Origin: an uncultured Paracoccaceae bacterium
Lineage (GTDB): Bacteria; Pseudomonadota; Alphaproteobacteria; Rhodobacterales; Rhodobacteraceae
NCBI GenBank assembly: GCA_913060475.1
Contig: CAJXSD010000001.1
Location: forward strand, 173,217 to 237,216
DNA length: 64,000 nucleotides
Direction of reading: 5' to 3'
Shown: positions 56,798 to 64,000 of the stretch, piece after piece
Layout of the letters: each line of letters begins with the position of its first letter
Numbering within the stretch: the first letter of the stretch is position 1
The notes under the pieces: model-generated
Seen by the model: only the letters and a program-made list of their open reading frames with translations
What the model was told of the DNA's origin: nothing
The model's database searches: none
Position numbers and translations under genes: made by a program

Positions 56798-57430
56798 ATG
56801 ATCAGATTTATATTTGCCGATCAACTACATAAATTTCCAAAACTGCGCGACACCATGTTCCAAGACCGCGCCTTGCAATTCAAAACGCGTTTGAATTGGG
56901 CGGTGCATGTGGATGAAAACGGGTTCGAAATGGATCAATATGACGCGATGAACCCGCTCTATGTGATTTGGGAAATGCCTGACGGTCGCCATGGTGGGTC
57001 GATGCGGCTAATGCCGACAACGGGGCGCTGTATGATCAATGAACATTTTGGCGAATTGTTAACGGATGGGCCCGTGAACAGCCCGCTGATCTGGGAATCA
57101 ACGCGGTTTTGTTTGTCGCCTCACGCCAAACCCCGCACGGCCAATGCGTTGATGTTGGCAGGCGGCGAATTTATGAAAGGCTGCGGTGTCAAACAATATG
57201 TGGGCGTGTTTGACCAGCGCATGATCCGCATTTACCGTATGATCGGGGCCAGCCCCAAACTGTTGGGGCAAACGGGGCAGGGATCCGATTTTATCGGTAT
57301 TGGCCTGTGGTCCTATGATGCGCAGCTGCATGAACGTGTGTCGAAAATCGCGGGCATTTCCTTGGAACAATCCCTAGAATGGTTCGAACAGTCCTTTGGG
57401 GCAGATCCACAATTTGCGATGGTTGGCTAA
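56798..57430 (+). CDS. Acyl-homoserine-lactone synthase (LuxI family)
   Basis: Makes AHL signal from SAM and an acyl carrier. 210 residues with the invariant LuxI set intact: R24, F28, W34, D46, D49, R70, E100 and R103. The start is ATG 56798 with AAGGAC upstream; a longer frame to 56759 lacks a ribosome-binding site. Acyl chain specificity cannot be read. It is paired with the upstream luxR-type gene. Confidence 0.93.
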   Translation: MIRFIFADQLHKFPKLRDTMFQDRALQFKTRLNWAVHVDENGFEMDQYDAMNPLYVIWEMPDGRHGGSMRLMPTTGRCMINEHFGELLTDGPVNSPLIWESTRFCLSPHAKPRTANALMLAGGEFMKGCGVKQYVGVFDQRMIRIYRMIGASPKLLGQTGQGSDFIGIGLWSYDAQLHERVSKIAGISLEQSLEWFEQSFGADPQFAMVG

Positions 57431-57474
57431 CTTAGCCACTGGTATCTTGGCCCCCACCGCATTAGGGTCGGGCC

Positions 57475-59010
57475 ATGACACAAAGCCCTATTGTTTTTTC
57501 AGATGATCAGGCGGATGCCTTTGACCATGTGGCCGATATTTTGCGCGGCGCAGGTATTGATTTAGACAACCAATTGCTGCGCCCCCCGCGCGATATGGCG
57601 TCATCCGTCATGGCCCTGATGGGCAAGGCAGGATCGGGCAAAACCATGCTGCTGGCGCATTTGGTCAATGCCCTGTCTGATGCAGGCGTTGACATCGTGT
57701 CCGGCGATTACGAAAGCCGCCGCAAGAAAGAAAAACGCACCCTCGCCATTTTGGCCCCCACAAACAAGGCAGCATCCGTGCTGCGCAACCGTGGCGTGCC
57801 CGCAACCACCATTCACCGCATTTTATATACCCCCGTTTATGACCCCGAATATGAACGCATCGCTGAATGGTTGGCCGGTGAAACCGACCGCCCCGAGGTC
57901 GAAGGCCTAACACCCGAGGCGCTGGATCGGGCGCATGATTTTTATCAAACTGCCAAATCCATCCCCGGTGCCTTGGCCGCGGCGGGGCTGCGTGGATCTG
58001 ATTTCATCACGGGCTGGAAACGCCGCGAAAGCCCGCTGGACATCGGTTTCATTGACGAAGCGTCGATGCTGGATGACCGCCAGTTCGAAGATTTACAAGA
58101 AATTTTCCCAACACTTGTGTTGTTTGGCGACCCTGCGCAGTTGGCCCCTGTGAACCAAGGCGGTGGAATGGTGTTTGACAAATTACAAGCGGGACAAAAG
58201 AAAACCCTAAGCCGCGTCCACCGCCAAACCCAAGACAACCCTATTTTGGATTTGGCCCATGCTTTGGCCGATCCTGTCATCACGTTTCACGATTTCGAAA
58301 CCTTGATCCAAGAGAAAGCCGCCCGCGATGATCGCGTGGTCTGGGGCCAGCGGGTTGAGGTTGATTTAATGGCGCGCAGCCCCGTGCTGGTCTGGCGCAA
58401 CGCCACCCGTATTCGATTGATCCAAGCATTTCGCAAGGTCTATGACGCCCCCGAGGACGCGCTGTTACCCGGTGAGCCGCTGATCTGCGATGGGATCGAG
58501 CTGCCCCTAAAACACCGCAAAAAACGCATCGACCTAGAGGCGCGCGGCCTGATCAAAGGGGCGCAGGTGGTCTATTTGGGACCAGGGCGCAAACCGGGGT
58601 TTTCCCGTCTGCATGTTATCGGTGCAGAGGATCCACAACTATCCGCCGCCTCCATCGTAAAAATCGAAAAACCGGATGAAGAAGAACCCTTTATCCCTTT
58701 TGCCGCGCGGATGGGGGCTGCGTTTTTGCATGGGGCCGCGGTCACCATCCACAAGGCGCAGGGGTCACAATGGGATACCGTTCAGGTTTTTGCCCCTGAT
58801 CTATATGCGGCCTCGCAAATGGGCCGCGTCGAGGCAGGACAGCCATTGTGGAAACGGCTGGCCTATGTCGCGATTACGCGGGCGCAGGATCGGTTGATTT
58901 GGGTGGTGCGCAACCGTTTGTCGAAACCAACTGCCCCCTTGGATACCGATGATCTGCGCGTATTTGCCAACCCCGAATTGAAACTGGAAATTCAAGACAG
59001 CCCTGCATAA
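57475..59010 (+). CDS. ATP-dependent DNA helicase, RecD/Dda-like (UvrD C-terminal)
   Basis: 511 residues of SF1 helicase type: Walker A GKAGSGKT (about 50-57), LAPTNKAASVLRNRGVPATTIH, Walker B FIDEASML, LFGDPAQLAPV, and the C-terminal VTIHKAQGSQWDTVQVFAPD plus YVAITRAQDRLIWVV. This is shorter than RecD2 and has no obvious nuclease domain. The role is probably DNA repair or replication-fork processing; no partner gene is adjacent. It lies 44 bases after luxI on the same strand. Confidence 0.88.
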   Translation: MTQSPIVFSDDQADAFDHVADILRGAGIDLDNQLLRPPRDMASSVMALMGKAGSGKTMLLAHLVNALSDAGVDIVSGDYESRRKKEKRTLAILAPTNKAASVLRNRGVPATTIHRILYTPVYDPEYERIAEWLAGETDRPEVEGLTPEALDRAHDFYQTAKSIPGALAAAGLRGSDFITGWKRRESPLDIGFIDEASMLDDRQFEDLQEIFPTLVLFGDPAQLAPVNQGGGMVFDKLQAGQKKTLSRVHRQTQDNPILDLAHALADPVITFHDFETLIQEKAARDDRVVWGQRVEVDLMARSPVLVWRNATRIRLIQAFRKVYDAPEDALLPGEPLICDGIELPLKHRKKRIDLEARGLIKGAQVVYLGPGRKPGFSRLHVIGAEDPQLSAASIVKIEKPDEEEPFIPFAARMGAAFLHGAAVTIHKAQGSQWDTVQVFAPDLYAASQMGRVEAGQPLWKRLAYVAITRAQDRLIWVVRNRLSKPTAPLDTDDLRVFANPELKLEIQDSPA

Positions 59011-59096
59011 TTTTCTGGGTCTTTCGAATTGCCCACTTGCCTATTCGCGCTATTCCTTTTCTAGTAAGCAAAAATAAAAATAAGGGAGGTCCCATC

Positions 59097-60725
59097 ATGC
59101 TGGGCCAAATGATGCATCGGCCATTGTCGATCATTGAAATTTTACGCTATGCGGCGGAAATCCACCGCGATGCGGAGATCGTCTCTGTTCGTACCGAAGG
59201 CGACATTCACCGATACGGGTACGGTGACGCCATGACCCGCGTGGGCCAATTGGCGCATGCCTTGGATCGGCTGGGGGTTCAGGCGGGCGACCGCGTGGCA
59301 ACCTTGGCGTGGAACGGGTACCGCCATTTCGAATTATATTATGCGATCAGCGGGATGGGCGCGGTGTGTCACACGATCAATCCACGCCTTAGCGCGGAAC
59401 AGATGACGTTTATTGTCGATCATGCCCAGGATCGCGTGTTGTTTACTGACCTGACTTTTGTGCCAATCCTGCAAAACATTGGTGATCAATTGCCTGCTGA
59501 TTTGCAAATCGTGATTATGTGCGACCCCGATCATATGCCCGATGGGTTGGATGGCGCGCTGTGTTACGAAACGCTGCTGGCGGGTCAATCTCCGGATTAT
59601 GATTGGCCAAGTTTGGATGAAAACACCGCTGCAGGTCTGTGCTATACCTCGGGGACAACGGGAAACCCCAAGGGTGCGTTATATTCGCATCGCTCAACCG
59701 TGTTGCACGCTATGTCTGTCGCAATCAGCATGGGTCGCCTAATGGGCGAAGGCACGCGCGTTTTGCCCGTTGTGCCGCTGTTTCACGTTAATGCGTGGGG
59801 CCTGCCTTATACCGCGCCGATGGTTGGCGCATCGCTGATATTCCCCGGTGCGCAATTGGATGGCGCGTCACTTTATCAGTTGATGGACCGTGAACGGGTG
59901 ACATCAGCATGGGGTGTGCCGACTGTGTGGCTGGGCCTGTTGGGGGAAATTGCAGAACAAGGTCGCAATCCGACTGGATTTGATAATGTGGTTGTGGGCG
60001 GCTCTGCCGCGCCACGATCCATGATCCGTGCCTTTGAAACATCAGGTGTGTCGGTCTGTCACGCATGGGGTATGACCGAGATGAGCCCAATCGGAACACA
60101 CGGAATTTTGCCCAATCACCAGCGCAATACATTGGATTTGGAACAGCGTCTGGATATTCAACAGGCCCAAGGCCGCCGCGCGTGGGGGGTTGATTTGAAA
60201 ATCGTGGATGACGCAGGCCAGCCACTGCCCCACGATGGACAAATCGCTGGCGAATTGTTTGTGCGCGGCAACGGGATTATCAGCGGGTATTACAACAACC
60301 CCGACGCAACCGCCTCTGCGATGGATGCGGATGGCTGGTTCGGTACCGGCGATATCGCCACCATTTCCCCTGACGGATTGCTGCGCATCCAGGATCGGTC
60401 CAAGGATTTGATTAAATCGGGTGGTGAATGGATCAGTTCCATTGACCTGGAAAATGTGGTTATGGGGCATCGTGATGTTGCAAATTGCGCGGTCATTGCC
60501 GTGCCGCATCCCAAATGGGATGAACGCCCATTACTGATCGTGGTTCCCGCGGGGGATCGTCGCGTCACCAAAGACGAGATAGACGCACTATTGCTAAAAC
60601 ATGTTGCGAAATGGCAGCTGCCTGATGCAATTGAATTCGTCGATGCCTTGCCATTGACCGCGACGGGCAAGGTTTCAAAACTCACACTGCGTCAGAAATT
60701 TGCTGACTACGAACTTCCAAATTAG
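59097..60725 (+). CDS. AMP-forming acyl-CoA synthetase
   Basis: 542 residues of the acyl-CoA ligase family: ATP loop GLCYTSGTTGNPKGALYSH, AWGMTEMSPIGTHG, GWFGTGDIATISPDGLLRIQDRSKDLIKSGGEWIS, and C-terminal Lys in LPLTATGKVSKLTLR. AGGGAGG is close to the ATG at 59097. Paired with an acyl-CoA dehydrogenase 8 bases downstream, it activates a fatty or other short/medium carboxylic acid for beta-oxidation; the exact substrate is open. The N-terminus MLGQMMHRPLSI resembles FadD- and DmdB-type ligases. Confidence 0.9.
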   Translation: MLGQMMHRPLSIIEILRYAAEIHRDAEIVSVRTEGDIHRYGYGDAMTRVGQLAHALDRLGVQAGDRVATLAWNGYRHFELYYAISGMGAVCHTINPRLSAEQMTFIVDHAQDRVLFTDLTFVPILQNIGDQLPADLQIVIMCDPDHMPDGLDGALCYETLLAGQSPDYDWPSLDENTAAGLCYTSGTTGNPKGALYSHRSTVLHAMSVAISMGRLMGEGTRVLPVVPLFHVNAWGLPYTAPMVGASLIFPGAQLDGASLYQLMDRERVTSAWGVPTVWLGLLGEIAEQGRNPTGFDNVVVGGSAAPRSMIRAFETSGVSVCHAWGMTEMSPIGTHGILPNHQRNTLDLEQRLDIQQAQGRRAWGVDLKIVDDAGQPLPHDGQIAGELFVRGNGIISGYYNNPDATASAMDADGWFGTGDIATISPDGLLRIQDRSKDLIKSGGEWISSIDLENVVMGHRDVANCAVIAVPHPKWDERPLLIVVPAGDRRVTKDEIDALLLKHVAKWQLPDAIEFVDALPLTATGKVSKLTLRQKFADYELPN

Positions 60726-60733
60726 AGGGTACC

Positions 60734-61963
60734 ATGGATCTAGGTATAACAGAAAAAGTCGCCCCACTGATCGCGGCCGTCCGCGATATGGTGGAAAACG
60801 AAATCGCCCCCTTGGATCATGAATATCACATGGAGGTGGGCAAACATCCCTCGGGCGACCGGTTTCAACATACAGACCGCCAGCTGGAGATCCTTGATGG
60901 TCTTAAATCTATGGCGCGCGAACGGGGTTTGTGGAATTTCTGGCTGACAGACAGCGAAAAAGGCTATGGCCTGACCACGGTCGAATATGCTTATCTGGCC
61001 GAAGAAATGGGCAAAGTCGGAATAGCCGCCGAAGTGTTCAACTGTAACGCCCCCGACACCGGCAATATGGAGGTTTTGGAACGTTATGGCACGCAAGACC
61101 ACAAAGACCGGTGGCTCTATGATCTGCTAGATGGAAAAATCCGCTCGGCCTATGTGATGACAGAACCAAACACGGCATCCTCTGACGCGGCCCAACTGGC
61201 GTTTTCGGCGCGCCGCGATGGGGATGATTGGGTCCTAAACGGTGAAAAATGGTGGATCTCGGGCGCAGGCGATCCGCGCTGCGCACTCTATATTGTGATG
61301 GCCTGCACGAATCCGGATGCGCCAAAACACAGCCGTCACACAATGTTTGTGATGGACCCCAAAACATCAGGCGTCGAGGTGCTGCGCCCCATGCAGGTCT
61401 TTGGCCACGACGATGCGCCACATGGGCACATGCACATCCGATTTACCAATGTGCGTATCCCTGCCAGTGCTGTTGTCCTTGGCGAAGGTCGCGGTTTCGA
61501 AGTGGCCCAAGGCCGCTTAGGGCCAGGCCGCATACATCACTGTATGCGCGCAATTGGCCAGGCGGAAAAGGCACTCGACATGATGTGCCGCCGCGGTTTG
61601 CAGCGCGAAGCCTTTGGTAAGCAGATCATCGATTTGGGGGCCAACTATGATATCATCGCAAATGCGCGTATGGATATCGAAATGGCCCGCCTGCTATGCC
61701 TCAAGGCTGCTTACATGATGGATACGGCCGGTGTCCGTGCCGCACAACCTTGGATTTCCAAAATCAAAGTGGTTGCCCCCTTAATGGCCGGGCGTGTCAT
61801 CGACGACGCAATGCAGCTGCACGGGGCTGCAGGCATTAGCCAAGATTTTGATCTGGCCCATATGTGGACACATGTCCGAACATTGCGCTTTGCAGACGGC
61901 CCAGATGCCGTCCATCGCCGCCAAGTGGCACGCGCCGAACTGCGCAAATATCGTAATGTTTGA
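60734..61963 (+). CDS. Acyl-CoA dehydrogenase (ACAD10/11-like)
   Basis: 409 residues with FAD-dependent ACAD domains: MTEPNTASSDAAQL, NGEKWWISGAGDPRCALYIVM, and C-terminal LHGAAGISQDFDLAHMWTHVRTLRFADGPDAVHRRQVARAEL. The length and motif style fit the ACAD10/11 subgroup. It is 8 bases after the acyl-CoA ligase, forming a two-gene fatty acid activation/oxidation unit. Substrate chain length unknown; too short to be a DmdC-type enzyme. Confidence 0.9.
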   Translation: MDLGITEKVAPLIAAVRDMVENEIAPLDHEYHMEVGKHPSGDRFQHTDRQLEILDGLKSMARERGLWNFWLTDSEKGYGLTTVEYAYLAEEMGKVGIAAEVFNCNAPDTGNMEVLERYGTQDHKDRWLYDLLDGKIRSAYVMTEPNTASSDAAQLAFSARRDGDDWVLNGEKWWISGAGDPRCALYIVMACTNPDAPKHSRHTMFVMDPKTSGVEVLRPMQVFGHDDAPHGHMHIRFTNVRIPASAVVLGEGRGFEVAQGRLGPGRIHHCMRAIGQAEKALDMMCRRGLQREAFGKQIIDLGANYDIIANARMDIEMARLLCLKAAYMMDTAGVRAAQPWISKIKVVAPLMAGRVIDDAMQLHGAAGISQDFDLAHMWTHVRTLRFADGPDAVHRRQVARAELRKYRNV

Positions 61964-61983
61964 TATGTCTATTTCGCCTTCGG

Positions 61984-62047
61984 CGAGGATATTTTTAGAC
62001 AAAAAATGAACATATGCGCCTCATTTTTTGTCTCGAAAATATCCTCG
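61984..62047. repeat. Large inverted repeat between convergent genes (repeat-family pair, possible bidirectional terminator)
   Basis: Outer arms CGAGGATATTTT (61984-61995) and AAAATATCCTCG (62036-62047) and inner arms GACAAAAAATGA (61998-62009) and TCATTTTTTGTC (62021-62032) are all perfect 12-mers, with 2-3 unpaired bases between them and an 11-base loop. The right half continues to about 62070 and matches the dispersed repeat at 32293-32338. It lies between the convergent acyl-CoA dehydrogenase and dtd genes and could stop both. Confidence 0.75.
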
Positions 62048-62086
62048 GGGTGAATTGGCCAAAGGCCAAGAGGGGCAGACAGCCCC

Positions 62087-62533
62087 TTAACGGTCCTCTG
62101 TATCCATCCAAATTGTAACGGGTCCGTCATTAACCAGTGCAACCTGCATGTCGGCGCCGAACTCACCCGTTGCCACTGTGATCCCTTTGGCGGCAAGGGT
62201 GTTTGCAAAATATTGGTATAGCTGCCGCCCGTCCTCGGGTTTCGCAGCATAGGAAAACCCGGGTCGATTGCCGCGGGATGTATCGGCTGCAAGGGTAAAT
62301 TGGCTGACCACCAATGCGGATCCGTTGATGTCCAAAATTGATTTATTCATTTTTCCTGCATCATCTTTGAAAATACGCAGTTTGGCGATTTTCGAAACCA
62401 GGTGATCCGCTTGTGTTTCGGTATCACCCTGCATCGCGCAGACAAAGATGAGCAGACCGGCACCGCATGTTCCGATCTCGCGACCATCGACGCTGACCTG
62501 TGCTTGTGACACCCTTTGTAGGAGGACCCGCAT
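62087..62533 (-). CDS. dtd: D-aminoacyl-tRNA deacylase
   Basis: Removes D-amino acids mischarged to tRNA. 148 residues: catalytic SQFTLAAD and the cross-subunit Gly-cisPro motif in [10 protein letters not shown] (usually NxGPVT). The start [17 protein letters not shown] is the family N-terminus. It precedes nothing on the same strand except the zinc-ribbon protein that lies 5 bases upstream (62539), with which it is probably co-transcribed. Confidence 0.94.
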   Translation of the reverse strand: MRVLLQRVSQAQVSVDGREIGTCGAGLLIFVCAMQGDTETQADHLVSKIAKLRIFKDDAGKMNKSILDINGSALVVSQFTLAADTSRGNRPGFSYAAKPEDGRQLYQYFANTLAAKGITVATGEFGADMQVALVNDGPVTIWMDTEDR

Positions 62534-62538
62534 GTTTT

Positions 62539-63660
62539 TTATCCTTGTTGTGTGGCCACAATATATCCTAGCCCCACCGCCATGATAAGTCCGAATGTGA
62601 CGGCTAAAGCAATTTTCCAGGCTGAGTAGGGGCGTTCCCCTTGTACGCGACCTGTACGCGCATTTACGACAAATCGATAGGACGTTCCGCGGTATTTATA
62701 TGCGGCCATATATACGGGCAAAAGGATATGTTTAAAGGTGACATCGCTAAGAGTGGTGTTGATATCATGCACCCGCTGGCGATCACCGCCGATATCAAAT
62801 CGGACATCGCGGGCAATGACTCGGTCCATTTTGTCGCGCGCCTCGCGAAAGCCTTCATCCAAAAGGACGCTGTAGCCTTCGGCTTGGAACCCTGCCAGAT
62901 ACTCGGGGCTATAGGGCACCAATTCAGAGAGGTCCCAAGGTTCCAGCGCATCTGTAAACCGTTTAGGCAATGAGCGTGACGCCAGCACAAGCATGTCGTC
63001 GAAAAACCGTGCGAGACGGCCTGATGCAGGGTACCAACGTATCTTTTGCACCTGGACCTGTTGGGATTTTCCGTCGCGCATGACGGTTCGGGTTTCATAG
63101 TAAACCTGACCGCGTTCATCGCGATAGGTGGATTTGGTATCGGCATCAAATGTCCAGTAGGGCACGTATATGCCCTGTAATTTGCGGCCCCGGCGTGCGT
63201 ATTCCTGCAAGCCGTTGGGCGCAAACCATAAGTTTCCCAGCCAATCGGTCATGGCCTGTTTTGCGGCACGATCATCCAGCGCAAAGGGCAGCAGCGCCTT
63301 GGGTTTAATGTGGCGGAATTCGCCCGTGTCTGTCACGACAGGTGTCGCACAAAATGGGCATTCAGTTGCGTGATCACTGCCCATTAATTCAATTTGCGCG
63401 GCACAGTTGGGACATTGGCTGATCCGGTGTGTTTCCATTTCGGATGCATCCAGCGCCCCCGCCAATGCGTTTTCAAAATCGAGTTCGCGTATATTTGACG
63501 CCCAGGGTCCCGGCTGGGCCATAGATTGTGTGTGTCCGCAGTGATCGCAGATCATTTTACCATCAGTGGGATCAAATCGGTAATCCGCGCCGCATTGATC
63601 ACAGGGAAAGCGGTGGTGTTCCTTGGCCGCGGCGGGCAAGGGGGGCGGTGTTTGTGGCAT
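62539..63660 (-). CDS. Zinc-ribbon membrane protein (primosomal N'-like zinc ribbons, TM C-terminus)
   Basis: 373 residues. Two four-Cys zinc ribbons: [23 protein letters not shown] (about 20-42) and [22 protein letters not shown] (about 85-106), then a long domain of unknown fold with [27 protein letters not shown], and a C-terminal hydrophobic helix ([24 protein letters not shown]). Such proteins often sit next to SPFH-DUF4339 genes, as here. The name primosomal N'-like refers only to the zinc ribbons; it is not a helicase. Function unknown. Confidence 0.8.
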   Translation of the reverse strand: MPQTPPPLPAAAKEHHRFPCDQCGADYRFDPTDGKMICDHCGHTQSMAQPGPWASNIRELDFENALAGALDASEMETHRISQCPNCAAQIELMGSDHATECPFCATPVVTDTGEFRHIKPKALLPFALDDRAAKQAMTDWLGNLWFAPNGLQEYARRGRKLQGIYVPYWTFDADTKSTYRDERGQVYYETRTVMRDGKSQQVQVQKIRWYPASGRLARFFDDMLVLASRSLPKRFTDALEPWDLSELVPYSPEYLAGFQAEGYSVLLDEGFREARDKMDRVIARDVRFDIGGDRQRVHDINTTLSDVTFKHILLPVYMAAYKYRGTSYRFVVNARTGRVQGERPYSAWKIALAVTFGLIMAVGLGYIVATQQG

Positions 63661-63669
63661 TGATCTGTC

Positions 63670-64000
63670 CTATCCCATGGGGGGCGGGGGCGGCGGCAGA
63701 ATTGTGAACAATTGTGCCAGTTCGGTGACCTCTTCGGCCTTTTTCCAACCATCCTGACCGGCGGTCCAGACATATGTGTCGCGCGAAAACGTGCCGTCGG
63801 TCACCATGCGTCCAAGGCGCGCCTTGGAATAGGGGCCGGTTGTTTGGCCATTTTCAGCAATGTGCCAGACATGTTCCGCAGGGGGGGGCGGTGGCGGGGG
63901 TGGGGTCGCGGCGGCCGGTGCGGGGCTGGTCCCCCAGGGACCCGTTGCCATTGCCTGCGCCATACCCATGCCCATCCCTGCACCAATGCCTGCACCCATG
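63670..64000 (-). CDS. SPFH-domain / DUF4339 protein, C-terminal part (5' end outside window)
   Basis: Only the last about 110 residues are inside the window. A Gly/Met-rich segment (GAGIGAGMGMGMAQAMA) and a Pro-rich linker are followed by a GYF_2/DUF4339 domain (VWHIAENGQTTGPYSKARLGRMVTDGTFSRDTYVWTAGQDGWKKAEEV). In related genomes this tail belongs to SPFH-band membrane scaffolding proteins; the SPFH part itself cannot be seen here. The frame is open at the right edge. It is 9 bases upstream of the zinc-ribbon gene. Confidence 0.65.
   Translation of the reverse strand, partial: MGAGIGAGMGMGMAQAMATGPWGTSPAPAAATPPPPPPPPAEHVWHIAENGQTTGPYSKARLGRMVTDGTFSRDTYVWTAGQDGWKKAEEVTELAQLFTILPPPPPPMG

Noticed and set aside
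59097..61963. DmdB-DmdC-like DMSP demethylation pair
   Set aside because: The ligase N-terminus is reminiscent of DmdB, but the dehydrogenase is about 409 residues of ACAD10/11 type, too short for DmdC, and no dmdA or dmdD is near.
62071..62087. AGGGGC/GCCCCT hairpin as dtd terminator
   Set aside because: It overlaps the dtd stop and has no T-run on either strand; the inverted repeat at 61984-62047 is a better candidate.

Overview
The window is ordinary chromosomal DNA of a marine alphaproteobacterium of the Rhodobacterales (roseobacter-like). Evidence: a GcrA homologue, the hom-glpX-recJ operon, a fused Tol-Pal/tilS/ftsH block, phosphatidylcholine synthase (Pcs), two ethylmalonyl-CoA pathway blocks flanking a TCA-cycle supercluster, a roseobacter-type luxR/luxI pair with its small upstream ORF, and moderate G+C with many TTG/GAT/GAA codons. 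I see no prophage, insertion sequence, plasmid function or CRISPR array. The genome is dense: no gap between genes exceeds about 300 bases.

Layout. 1-1.5 kb: the end of an H-NOX gas sensor and its diguanylate cyclase partner, then a small membrane protein behind an RNA hairpin and tRNA-Glu. 1.8-5.8 kb (minus): hom-glpX-recJ. 5.9-9.2 kb: TetR regulator, pirin, glutamate dehydrogenase. 9.3-18.6 kb: gcrA, an ABC-2 permease, pcs, and the fsa-DUF484-xerC group facing priA, an MFS transporter and prmA, then a DUF1127 protein. 18.9-30.5 kb (plus): DNA repair (ruvCAB), an uncharacterised conserved gene, ybgC-tolQRAB-pal-cpoB, tilS and ftsH. 30.6-49.2 kb: the TCA supercluster. mdh, sucCDAB, a MAPEG gene and lpdA lie on the minus strand; a TauE transporter, mcl2-nnrU-DUF1737-mch and sdhCDA-(sulfotransferase)-(exported protein)-sdhB lie on the plus strand. 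49.3-52.0 kb: small metabolic genes (DUF1989, deoD, GNAT, VOC). 52-55.6 kb: divergent ecm and ccr. 55.8-57.4 kb: quorum sensing (luxR, luxI). 57.5-62 kb: a RecD-like helicase, an acyl-CoA ligase and an acyl-CoA dehydrogenase. 62-64 kb (minus): dtd and an SPFH/zinc-ribbon pair, cut by the window end.

How it works together. The 30-55 kb region encodes 2-oxoglutarate dehydrogenase (E1, E2 and a probable E3), succinyl-CoA synthetase, succinate dehydrogenase and malate dehydrogenase. It also carries four enzymes of the ethylmalonyl-CoA route of acetyl-CoA assimilation (Ccr, Ecm, Mch, Mcl2). The observation I rate most highly is a 37-bp composite operator, TTTTGTGATCAC-N13-GTGATCACAAAA. It occurs twice, with identical geometry (21 bp between site centres), upstream of sucCDAB-lpd and upstream of sdhCDAB, which suggests one regulator for both TCA units. 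Other non-coding signals are a hairpin that would hide the ribosome-binding site of a small membrane protein, a dispersed roughly 50-base intergenic repeat present once as a large inverted pair, and dyads ahead of gdhA and the DUF1127 gene. All functions are read from sequence; no searches were run.
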